From: a virus
DNA: 64,000 bases
Strand: one strand, 5' to 3'
Virus record (IMG/VR): IMGVR_UViG_3300037245_000806
Coordinates: 1-64,000 of that record
Below are positions 41,759 through 51,500 of this stretch, in pieces. The number at the start of each line of letters is the position of its first letter. The first letter of the stretch is position 1. The translations under genes and the position numbers were made by a program. The notes beneath the pieces were generated by a model. The model was not told the DNA's origin. It saw nothing but the letters and a program-made list of their open reading frames with translations, and made no database searches.

Positions 41759-43363
41759 TTAGCTACTCGGTGCCGCCATCTTTCTGACGGCCCCACCAGC
41801 CATACGTGCCCCACGGCTCGGGTTGACTCCTTGACGCTGCGGACCACCGCTAACGTCAGACTCGACAACCATACCGCGCGCGGGTAGCGCACGACTCACA
41901 ACAGGTTTCGGCGGCGTCACAGAATTCCGGGCCGCTTGCCTCTTGGCGGCGACCGCAGGAAGAAGCTCTTCAGCAAGCTCAATGACCGCGTCGGCATCCA
42001 CTGCCTTTTCAAGCGCAGAGCGGAAGTCTTCAAGGCCAGCGACCTCATTGATTGCTTCGTCCACGGCTTTCTGCTTCGCGTCATCAACCTCTACAGTGGA
42101 TTGCGAGGATATCACATCCCGCGCAATGGAAAGCATCCCACGAACACGCTCAAGTTCGGCCTTCGCGTCTTCAAGGTCTTCCTCAAACGTGTCGTCGTCG
42201 GACATGCGTGCGGCTTCGAGTTCCTCTTGCGTAGTCTCCAATTCGGCCCGGAGACTCTCAACTTCCTCAGAGGCGCTTTCGACTTGGCCCTGAAGGTCAT
42301 TGATCACGCTTTGGGCTGCCTCATCCTGCTCGGGGTCACCGTCTGCAACGATGTTGGCGAGGACTTCGTCAATGTCCGTCAACGCAGTGTCCGGGCTGGC
42401 CTCATGTGATTCCTTCAGCGTTCGGACCAACCAGTCCTGAAGCTCGGTGACATCTTCGTCCGACATGCCGTTCGAGCGTCCGAGGCTGTTGACTCGGCTG
42501 AGTTGACCCATGAGATCAGACATGAACTTGCGCCGGGTGGACTCGTCAAGGCCCTCCACGTCAATCTCGCGCAAACTTGTGACTTCCGCAAGACAGGACT
42601 TCGCATCCTCAGTGAGGCTACTCGGTCCGTTCGCACTCTCCGTGGTACGCTTCCCCTTTCCTCCGGTAGGTTGCGGATAAGCTCCGGGTGTGGAAGGGCG
42701 CATCACAGCGTCAAAGGTAACGAGTTGGAAATCAGACTCATTCACCTTGCCGCCGTCGTCAACAGAGCCATTGCCCCGCGACGATACACCCCACCTGACC
42801 TTCTTACGTGTGTACTCCTGAAGAATGAGACCGTTGGGGGTGTCCAAAAGCTCGGAGGCACCCCATACCACGCCGTCTTCTCGAAGGCGTAGGCTCCGGG
42901 TGACAATCGCGCCTTCCTTGCCATCCATGCGGCCATCCGCAGGATGCTCAAGGTGCCCGACCATGCCACCGGCTTTGATATTCTGCTGAGCGTCACTCGA
43001 CTCGTTGCCGACGATGCGCTCCCATATCTTGCGTGAGTAGGTTCGACCATTCGCGTTCTTGGTATCGGAGCGCTGGTACGGACCTTCGACGATCCAGACG
43101 CCGTCCTTCACCGTCTTGATGGGCTTGCCGCCGACCACGCGCTCGACAAGCTCAAGGTCTTCAAAGTTCTCGACGATGTCAACCGACTCGTCAATTGACT
43201 CAATGAGAAGTTGCGTAGATTCGCCTAGCGCGAACCACGCCTTCTTGCCCTGCTTAACGCAGATGACTTCGGGGATAGAAAAAACGCAGGCTCCTGCATC
43301 GCCGAAGCCTGAGTCAAGGCCTTCACATATGGGACCGAAGGCTTGGGAGATTTTGGGGTCCAT
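41759..43363 (-). CDS. Prohead protease fused to scaffold/core protein
   Basis: 534 residues starting MDPKISQAF after GGAGGAG. Residues about 90-245 match the gp21/assemblin serine protease: GPYQRSDTKNANGRTYS, HLEHPADG with candidate catalytic H140, GVSSRG with candidate S195, and FDAVMRPSTPGAY. Residues about 270-480 are acidic coiled coil, as in scaffold proteins. The tail is proline/arginine-rich. In T4 protease and scaffold are separate (gp21, gp22); here they are one chain and would self-release by cleavage (inference). Confidence 0.85.
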   Translation of the reverse strand: MDPKISQAFGPICEGLDSGFGDAGACVFSIPEVICVKQGKKAWFALGESTQLLIESIDESVDIVENFEDLELVERVVGGKPIKTVKDGVWIVEGPYQRSDTKNANGRTYSRKIWERIVGNESSDAQQNIKAGGMVGHLEHPADGRMDGKEGAIVTRSLRLREDGVVWGASELLDTPNGLILQEYTRKKVRWGVSSRGNGSVDDGGKVNESDFQLVTFDAVMRPSTPGAYPQPTGGKGKRTTESANGPSSLTEDAKSCLAEVTSLREIDVEGLDESTRRKFMSDLMGQLSRVNSLGRSNGMSDEDVTELQDWLVRTLKESHEASPDTALTDIDEVLANIVADGDPEQDEAAQSVINDLQGQVESASEEVESLRAELETTQEELEAARMSDDDTFEEDLEDAKAELERVRGMLSIARDVISSQSTVEVDDAKQKAVDEAINEVAGLEDFRSALEKAVDADAVIELAEELLPAVAAKRQAARNSVTPPKPVVSRALPARGMVVESDVSGGPQRQGVNPSRGARMAGGAVRKMAAPSS

Positions 43364-43670
43364 CCGTCTCCTCCTCAAAGCTCACTCTCGCAGTGCGGTC
43401 ACCCCCGCGAGGGAACACTGCAACTGCACGGCCAGTGACGAGTGAAGCCTTAACGGCTCCGAACTCTTTCGCTATGTCAATGGCCCGGTCACCAAGTTCG
43501 CTGCAACCCCACCGCCTGAAACATGCACGCGCGGCAGGGATATCGCCACTGAGGTTGTAGCTGCTCGCGTCCGCGTCTTGGATGTGGAGGATGAAAACAT
43601 GCTTGTCCCGATTCCACTCCAAGGCGAAGACCTCACCGGGTAACTTATCCGGCAGAGGTGCTTCAGCCAC
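43323..43670 (-). CDS. Hypothetical protein (115 aa)
   Basis: GTG start after GGGAGG. Mixed alpha/beta with GEVFALEWNRDKHVFILHIQDAD. Overlaps the start of the protease-scaffold gene by 41 bases. Not recognised. Confidence 0.6.
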   Translation of the reverse strand: MAEAPLPDKLPGEVFALEWNRDKHVFILHIQDADASSYNLSGDIPAARACFRRWGCSELGDRAIDIAKEFGAVKASLVTGRAVAVFPRGGDRTARVSFEEETDGPQNLPSLRSHM

Positions 43671-43682
43671 GTACAGCCTCCC

Positions 43683-43838
43683 TCACTCGTCGTCAGGCTT
43701 CGCGCCCCTCGGTGTCTCGCACGAAGGACACGCTGAGGGATAGCGACCCGGATAGATCGGCAGCGGAAAACCGCAACCGCAAATTTCTCGGTTGCGGTTG
43801 CGGTTCAACGCCTTCAAGACTCCGTTTGTCAGTTTCAC
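43683..43838 (-). CDS. Small zinc-ribbon protein (51 aa)
   Basis: A short gene opening with GTG at 43838 (the GTG overlaps the preceding TGA) and ending with TGA at 43683. GAGGG lies seven bases before the start. C20, C22, C37 and C40 (CGCG and CPSC) form a zinc ribbon. The exact fit between two genes, the start overlap and the ribbon make it credible. A competing frame (43693-43902) lacks these features. Confidence 0.65.
   Translation of the reverse strand: MKLTNGVLKALNRNRNREICGCGFPLPIYPGRYPSACPSCETPRGAKPDDE
43769..43805. repeat. 13-bp inverted repeat inside the small zinc-ribbon gene
   Basis: Arms AACCGCAACCGCA (43769-43781) and its exact complement (43793-43805) around an 11-base loop. 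Within the coding sequence it encodes an NRNRNR run followed by CGCG. It would form a strong mRNA hairpin. Confidence 0.7.
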
Positions 43839-44281
43839 GCTTCTGCCCTCGACTCCCACCGCTGAAGGTCGTCAGTCCATGACACGATGGCGAGCCTGCC
43901 ATGCTGCGCTTTGCTCACCGCGTCGGCCTTGAAGCGGAGGTAGCTGTCGCCAGCTGTGAGTTCGCCGGGCTCGATGGCAAAGACAACGCGGGCACCGGGG
44001 ACCACGACCACGCTTGTGACCTCGCTGCCGAGGTTACGTATTTCGATGCCCGAGTACGCGTCAACCTTACCATCGTCGTCTGACTCCTCCACAGAGAAAG
44101 TGAAGGGTTCATCACCGAGGTTATCGACCATGCCGAAGAGGGGCGCAACAAGCCCGTCCGCTTCAGCCCGGCCAAGCAACTTGAGCCCGCCGATGACCGG
44201 CTCCAACGCTGCGGGGGTACCGGCGACCTCACCGACTTCAAAGGTCTCTATTCTCGGTAGCAACTCGGTCGGCACAGTCAT
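43835..44281 (-). CDS. Head-region structural protein (148 aa)
   Basis: Beta-rich acidic protein starting MTVPTELLPR after GAGGGG. Alternating hydrophobic strands (SVVVVPGARVVFAIE) suggest an Ig-like or jelly-roll head accessory. No family recognised. Confidence 0.55.
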   Translation of the reverse strand: MTVPTELLPRIETFEVGEVAGTPAALEPVIGGLKLLGRAEADGLVAPLFGMVDNLGDEPFTFSVEESDDDGKVDAYSGIEIRNLGSEVTSVVVVPGARVVFAIEPGELTAGDSYLRFKADAVSKAQHGRLAIVSWTDDLQRWESRAEA

Positions 44282-44340
44282 GATTCATCCCCTCGCGTTA
44301 CAAGCGCACGCAGAAGCCAGACACTACACCTGAAACGCGC

Positions 44341-44709
44341 TTAAATCTTCAGCGTTTCGAGGTTCATGTCGGCACGAATCTGCACCTGCAAGCGCGTCTC
44401 GCCGAGGCCGACGACCCGCATGTGCGTGTCCACGCCCTCGCGGAGGAGGAGCGTATAGTCGCGATGCTCGACCTGCGGAATCACCTCGTCAACCACGCCC
44501 TTGAGGTTGTCGGCGTCCGTGGTGTCGGCCCACGTGCTGCCATCGGGAGAAACCTGCACGGAGACGGTGCCGTCGTAAAGGCCCTCTGCGTTCTCGAATC
44601 GCATCGAGACCTTTCCGCCATGGACGACGCGGAACTTGAGGACTTCACCCTCGGTGGCCGGAAGGCCAACGTCGAAATTCTGCACCGCAGCAACCTGACT
44701 CTTCGGCAT
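44341..44709 (-). CDS. Head decoration-like protein (122 aa)
   Basis: Beta-rich; VRVSPDGSTWAD-like strands (VQVSPDGSTWADTTD) recall discoidin/Ig-type phage surface domains. It has its own strong predicted promoter with operator-like sites on both sides, so it may be highly expressed and tightly controlled (inference). Confidence 0.6.
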   Translation of the reverse strand: MPKSQVAAVQNFDVGLPATEGEVLKFRVVHGGKVSMRFENAEGLYDGTVSVQVSPDGSTWADTTDADNLKGVVDEVIPQVEHRDYTLLLREGVDTHMRVVGLGETRLQVQIRADMNLETLKI

Positions 44710-44728
44710 GACCGACCTCCTTCTTCCC

Positions 44729-44743
44729 GTGACACAGTGTTAC
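44729..44743. promoter_or_regulatory. Dispersed operator-like palindrome, site 11
   Basis: GTGACACAGTGTTAC. It is centred about 17 bases downstream of the predicted start of transcription from the promoter at 44760-44788, and 20 bases before the ATG at 44709. Confidence 0.75.
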
Positions 44744-44759
44744 CTAACTACGAGTCCGA

Positions 44760-44788
44760 ATAATAGGTGGGGGGTAGTAGTTTGTCCA
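44760..44788 (-). promoter_or_regulatory. Predicted strong promoter of the decoration-like gene
   Basis: TGGACA, 17 bases, TATTAT (5/6 matches each). The upstream sequence GCGAAAATACGC is nearly the same as at 59425-59437. Operator site 12 is centred about 62 bases upstream of the predicted start and site 11 just downstream. Confidence 0.65.
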
Positions 44789-44807
44789 GCGTATTTTCGC
44801 CATTTTG

Positions 44808-44822
44808 TTGACGCTATGTCAC
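44808..44822. promoter_or_regulatory. Dispersed operator-like palindrome, site 12 (degenerate)
   Basis: TTGACGCTATGTCAC, 11 of 15 positions matching. It lies six bases after the stop of the 242-aa gene, at about -62 of the promoter at 44760-44788. Confidence 0.5.
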
Positions 44823-44828
44823 GAGGAT

Positions 44829-45557
44829 TTAGCGCTGACGATTGACAATGTCATCGACATAGCCGGTTGTCATCTCGATCTTTCCGGCCTCAAGTGACGC
44901 GGGGATGGGAAGGCGCTGCTCGATCAACCACGCGAAGAAGTCTTCCATGTCTGGCCTGTCTTCGTTGGAACTCCACTGCTCCGCGAAGACCTGAAGCCAC
45001 TCACTGGAACCGCCCACAGCAGCATTCCCATACTCGTCTATGGCGAGCACAGCCTTGGACCCCTGCACGGAATTCAGGAAGATTCGACCAACCTTGCGAA
45101 GGCCGCTATTGCGCTCCTGTAGTTCCTTCACGACGTCAATCTCAGGTCGTGCGTTGACTGCCTCGATCCATGGGCTGATGTCAATGCCATCGCCGAGTGA
45201 CTCCTGAAGATTCGCCAACGCAGTCAGGTACTCACTGCGATGCAGGTCTGTGTTTTCGCGTGCGCTCACGATACGTGCGGCCATATCGGCATCCGCAGCC
45301 CCGGCCAACACAATGTCCTTCGCGTCACCCATTGCCCAGCTATACGGCTCTTCCCCGACAAGTGGAGGTATGGGCTCGAACTCGTCATACGCGACTTCCA
45401 AGCCCTCACCCAACGCCCACGAAATTGTCCACCAATGTGCCCACAGAACCACAGACACGCCCTCGGAGGAGAGCGCGAAGTCAACCGGAACATCTTCCTC
45501 GTAGTACGGGGAGTGCAATTGGAGCCCACGCATGCTCGCCTGAACAAGGTCTATCAC
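44829..45557 (-). CDS. Hypothetical protein (242 aa)
   Basis: GTG start overlapping the TGA of the giant gene, after AAGGAGA. The first third is beta-rich, the middle helical, and residues about 165-205 again beta-rich (SKAVLAIDEYGNAAVGG). It is translationally coupled to the giant gene and may be its partner or chaperone (inference from coupling). Confidence 0.6.
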   Translation of the reverse strand: MIDLVQASMRGLQLHSPYYEEDVPVDFALSSEGVSVVLWAHWWTISWALGEGLEVAYDEFEPIPPLVGEEPYSWAMGDAKDIVLAGAADADMAARIVSARENTDLHRSEYLTALANLQESLGDGIDISPWIEAVNARPEIDVVKELQERNSGLRKVGRIFLNSVQGSKAVLAIDEYGNAAVGGSSEWLQVFAEQWSSNEDRPDMEDFFAWLIEQRLPIPASLEAGKIEMTTGYVDDIVNRQR

Positions 45558-48500
45558 AGCTTCTCCTTGCCAACCAACACAAACACTTTCTCAGGGGGTT
45601 GCTTCTGCGGTCCGAAAGCTGTCCAGCCACGCTCTGCACACATGTCAAGAATAGCGTCTATATCACTTTGATTCGCGCACGTGGCACGGTAAAGGTAATC
45701 GAGAAGGTTAATGCCGTGTCGAACGTTCACTTGATACCGTGACATCGTGTTAAGCGCGCCAGAAGAACTGCCGTAGCCTTCGTCAAAATCCCTTTTCCAT
45801 TGCTCGGGCGTCATCAAGCGCTCTTTGACGTCACTGCCAAATTCGTCACCACGACCGACAACGACGCAATCAGTGCGCAGAGCAAGAGACTTATCAAAGT
45901 AAAGCACGTGATCCTGCTTCGTGGCTGCCTTACGGAAGCCCAAGAATACACCCTGCGTACCGCCATAACCGTAGTCTGACTCAACCGAAGCGCCTGTGTT
46001 GCCTGCGCCCCAGAACGACCTGACATTATGCGCCATGAGAATTGGCAATTCACCCAGCGACTTGATATACGACTTGGTGGTGCTGTTCAAACCATGCCCT
46101 ACATAGAAGTGCTTGCCAAAGAGCTTTTCCAGCTTTGCCCTGTCCCAGCCAAGGCGTTCGTGGCGCATGTACCCCACACTGCCTTCGTCGTACCGCCCGG
46201 CGAGCAATGGTTTGGCCTCAGCCTTAGCCTTGGTCACAGAGATTCCAAGAGCTTTTGCCGTTTGCTTCTGCAAGGCAGACAACGCCAGATCGTCGGCACC
46301 CTTACGGTACAGCTCCATGGCAGTCGTATACTCAGGGGTCACAACGCCAGTACCGTCCGACTTTGGCTTAATTTCGCCACCACTCTGATTCAAGTAGGCC
46401 TGCTTGGACCAGAATAGAATCTCTTTATCCTTCTCCGTAGCCACAGACATATCGATGCCGGTTGCCTGCGCAAAGAGCGTGAACAACGTTGCAATAGTTG
46501 CTGCGGACGCCGTCCCCTCAATGTACCCCCAAGACTGCCCTTGATGGCCTTTAACGCCCGTCTGCAATCCGGGCAGATTGGAGTCCATACCCGTGGAGTT
46601 CACGAAGAGTTTTGCGCCCAACGCCTTGGCCACGATCACAAACTGGTCCTGATTAGCGCCTGCGTAAACGTCATGGCTATCGTGCTGAAGAAGCAACGTG
46701 CCGTCCGCCTCCTGAACTACCTTTGGCCACTTGGCGTGGCTGTTCCCCTTCACGTCGAAAGCCTTCGGCACGTCGGGTTGCTCGTCAGATTCATCGACCT
46801 CAGGGGCTTGCCACAGGAACTCGCCCAGCTTCGGCGTGTGCTTACCCTTATGCGCAAGGAGGTCAGCCATGATAGGCTCAATGTACAAAGTGAGGTATTC
46901 AAGGTACATCCCGGCCATCGAGTTCACGATAGCGTTGGGCTCGTCCATCGGGCCATAAGTTCCAGCCGTCTTACCAGTAGCCTTTATGATCGCTATCAGG
47001 TCGGGCTTGATAGCAAAACAGGCCGCCATGGTCTTCTCGTTTACCGCCATATCCTGATTAGCCCCGCCGCCATCCTCTTCAGGGGCGAGGTGGTAGTTGA
47101 TCGACTTGATCGCGGCTTGGATTTTGGACCAGAAACCGTTCTGCGAGTCCACGGCCAATAGGTGCGGCCCCCCACTCCCCGTCACTTGCTTGATAACACC
47201 GGACTGCTTGAGCAACTTCGGAACAGCAAGCATCCCGGCGTGGCGTGCCATACGGAAATGAATGAGTGTTGCCGGAACCTTCTTACCCGGCGACTTCTCC
47301 CACATCACCGCCTTGACCATCACCTCCTGCTGCTCTATGGAATCACGGTCCACCTTCATCGCTCGCCCGCGTATCGGATACGCGGAGGCTATCGCTATGT
47401 CTTCCGCCTGCGCCTTGCCAAAACCCAAGGTCTTCGGATCAATGCGCAGCCGTGGTGCCTTCATCGACATCTTGATCTTGCCGATCTTCGGCCACTTGAA
47501 GTCGCTCTGAAGCTTCTTCAGCACCTTGGTCCAATCCTTCAGGTAGTTCTTCTGCCGTTTGTACAGCGTGTCAAGAATCTTGGTGCGCTTAGCCCCCGTG
47601 ATATCCTCAGACGCGAAGATGGGCGCGAGGAGCCCCTGAATATGCTTCTCCGTTAGCTTCCTGATCTTCTCGATCATTTCCCGAGCGGCCTTCCAAGCCA
47701 ACTCAGGTATCTCAGCCGTGGAGGCACCCCAATCATTCAGAAGCTTCTTTGCGTAGCCCTCCCCAACATTGCCCTTCGGATGCCAATGGGGGTCGAGACT
47801 CTCCGTAAGGCCCTTGAGTACGAACTTGAAGGCCTGTCCTCGATCAACAGGAACAAGACGCCCGGCCTTGAGTCGCATCCAGTTCCCGCGATGCCCGTCA
47901 TGGTCACCCATGAACATGTCGAGCATATGCTGTGTAAGGATTTCACCCTTGTCTTCATCCGGCAGGTCATTGGGGTCTGACTCAGGCGGCGAGCCTTCAA
48001 GCAATGGCTGGAAACTCCCGAGCTTCCCGTTGAACTCCATTTTCCCGACAGGTACCGTTGGCGTCTTGTCAACAAGCTGCGCCAGTTTGAAGGCTGCAAC
48101 CTCAACGTGTACCCGAACCTCAGCTTGGTCCTTTGGCGTCTTGAAGAACCATTGAAAGCCACCCGGCGAGGAGAGGACAGCGCAAGGATTGCTCCCACCG
48201 CTAATTGTGCCGCCCGTGTCCTTGAAGAGTCCGGGCTCAGGCGCACTGACCTGCTGTAGTATCGCGGGTGAATCGAACGCGATTTTAGCTGTGCCGATCT
48301 TCACGACAGGGGCAATGACGGGCTTCCACGCGGGCACAGCTGCGTATGACTTCTGCACCATTCCCGTCGCCGTGGGCGGCGCACCCACCGGAGCTTTCGT
48401 CTTCTTCGCGAGCTTGTTCTTGCCCTTGTGTGAGGCCTTCATGCGCGCCTTGAGCATACCGATGACAGCTTCGTACACAGGCTTCGTTGCAGCACCGGGT

Positions 48501-51500
48501 ATGAACAAAGACGCCACGTCCTGCACAACTATCTTCGTCATAATCGACCATGCAGGAAACTTGACCTTCTTCATCCACGCCGTGCTGAACGTCGTCATGT
48601 TTGTACCGACGGCCTTCAAATTTCCGCCGTTAGCGTAGAGTTGCTGAATCAACTTATTAGTCTTGGGGTCAGGGTGAGTGAACCACGCGTCGGGATTGCC
48701 AAAGCCTTCGTCACCGGACACCGGGAGGTACGCCCCCATTGCGGTGTCGGTCGCGGACAAAACGATATACTGTCCGGCCTTATTCTGTGAGAACATAAGC
48801 TTGTGCTGCTTCTTCATTGTGTCCGTGACAGCGAGGTAGCCAAGACACACAAGAGGTGCCCCGTGCAGCAGGAACACGTCACCAAACGAGACACCCGGAA
48901 CACTGGCGTGCTGACGTGAGCAATTGAAGGCGGCAGGAGCATACCCCTCTTCTGCTACGACGTCCTTCAGCACCGTGAGCATTTCTTCGTTGACCGGATA
49001 CGGGCACTTGAACAAGAGCGCGCGCCATATGTCAGCCTTGCTGGTGTCCGCAGGGATCGTCTTAGTCTTTGCCATGACCGGTGAGACGACGGGGTAGAAG
49101 TCTTTAGCCTTCGTGGCGTATTCCTTCTTGCCGGTCGGCCCTTCAGCCTCCATCTGCCAATACAGCGTGCGCCAATCGAAATCAGTACCCGACTGCATTA
49201 CAATCGCAGTCGTGACAAAGCCCCCGGTGGTCACGTACCGCATGTAACCAATAACAGTCTGTTGTAGCTTTTCAATTTTGACGGTGACCTTAACGCCGGG
49301 CGGAGGATAGCCCTGATCCAACATCGACAGCGCTGGAATCCATGCCCACGTCTTTGCGTCCGGTAAACTCAATGAAGCAGACACCCACGCCACTGCACCC
49401 GCTGGGACAGCGTAGTCAACAATACTGGCCTGCTGGTCTGTGCCGGTGGCCGCTATCGTGTGCATGTCATTCGGATTGAACGCCACAACGCCGGTCTGCC
49501 CCTCGACGTCCTGCGGACCAGTGACCTGACTATACGCGTCGGCCTTCTCACCCGTGAAGAGGTGCGGCCAACCCTTGTCAAGAAGCCACTTGACCGTGGC
49601 GTCGGTGACCAGCTGATCACGCTTGTGCAGTTCCCCGTACCACGGCAGCTTCTGGTACGAAAGGGGCACTGGCTTGAATGTCACAGCGTCAGTCTCACTG
49701 CCCGCCTTCAGGGGGTCGCCGCCCGTGATATAGCCAATGAAGAATCGCGTGACTGAGTCGTTGCCCTTGAAATCGCCTAGATAACCCACGGGCTTCACGG
49801 CGAGGCCTGTCTCCTCGTACACTTCCCTGACAGCCGTCTGCTCAAGTGACTCGCCCTTGTCCACGGTCCCCTTCGGGTACGTGAGCGTGTACCCGCCGTA
49901 GTCGTTCATCGGGTTGACCAAGAGGAAGAGCGTGCTCGGTGCGGGTGCCATGGACTCGCCGTCGCTCATCATCGCCAGCGGAGGCATGACGGCAATGATA
50001 CCTGCTGAGATGTGTCCTCCCGTGGGGAGCTTCGCCATGGGGGGCTGCTCCACTGGGTCGGGGTCATCCCAGCCGTATGGCAGAGGAACACCCGCCCCGA
50101 TATTGGCGTCATAGGGGGTCTTCAGCGTCAAGCCTTGGCCGTTCATCTTGCTGAAGACCATCTCACCGGTAACCGAATTCATGTCGGCGCTGTGCTTGAA
50201 CGCGATGGTGTAGCTGTTCGCAAGGTCTTCGACTTCGACGAGGTACGTGGCATCGTCGTCCTTGTGCCGCAGGACCGCCAACTTTTCACCTGTTGGCTCG
50301 CCCATCTTCGTCTGGTCTACCCACGCAATCAACTTGATCTTCTGGGGCTCAGTGGCGGGCTTGTACACCAGCTTAGCACCGACAGGGAATGGCGCGTCGT
50401 CTGGCGACGGGACGTAAATCAGTTTGTCTTCCAGCGCCACCTTCTTCGCGGTGCTGCTCAGCGCATAGTTAAGCTTCGGGAACGCAACCACCTCCTTGCC
50501 GGGGGCCGGGAGGAGTTCGTCCACCACGTCCTGCAAAATCTCGATCATGGGGCCATACGCCATGTTCCCTGAGAGCGCCTGCTTAAAATTGATGTTCCCC
50601 TTCTCAGTCATGATGATGTAGTAGTGCTTCGGCGAATCGCCATCTGGTTGTCGCGCGTACCCGATGATCGTGCGCGTCTTGGCGTGCCCGTAAGCAAGCT
50701 TCCCCCCAAGATCAAACATGAAGATGGGGCTGTCGCCCTTCGTGAGGGGTACAAAGCCCTTCTTCGCGATGAACTGAAGTGCCTCCGGGGTGCCTGACAT
50801 CTTCGACGGGCCAGCCTCCGAGTCCAGCGCGTCTTCAGCACCTCGCTCGGGTCGCGGACCTTCGGGCTCATAGCTGGACGTGACCGGCTTGCCTATGGAC
50901 GCGTAATCGATGACGTAGTAATTGGGGTACGTGATTGTGTTGCCGCTCAGCGTGATGGTGTCGAACGCATATGCCAAGACAACCTTGCCGTCGTCTGTAT
51001 CGAAGGCACTGACAAGGGTGTAATCCTTGTCGCCGAGCGCAACAGGGCCACCGGCAGAAAAGCCCGGCGGCAGGCTAATCGCAGACGCCGTTGTCCAATT
51101 CGGTATGGTCACGTACTTCTCGCCGGTCATCGTGCCGTCAACGTGCGTGGCAATGTCTACACCACTGTCCTCAATCGACTCCTTCAACTGAGTCTCGACA
51201 TTGCACCCTGTCGCTGACGCATGCAGGCGCAACAGCTGATACATACCGTCGTCAAAGCCAAGGACCAAGTAGTTCCCCAGACCTTGCCGCTTAACGATGG
51301 TGCCGATCTCGAACTTCATCGGAGGCCCGCCTTCAGTGGCGGTCGTGGGCGTGCCAGCTATTTCCGGCGTTTGCGAGGCCACGTTCAAGACATTCGGGTC
51401 TTTCCAGCCCGACAACTTGATGTTGCCCTCCGAAATGATATCAGCGAAGTCACCGTCATCCTGCCAGATTAGCTCGCCGTCAGGATTGCGGATGATGATG

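Noticed and set aside
43693-43902. 69-codon minus-strand frame
   Set aside because: It overlaps the end of the 148-aa gene and the better supported 51-aa zinc-ribbon gene, and its product is low complexity.
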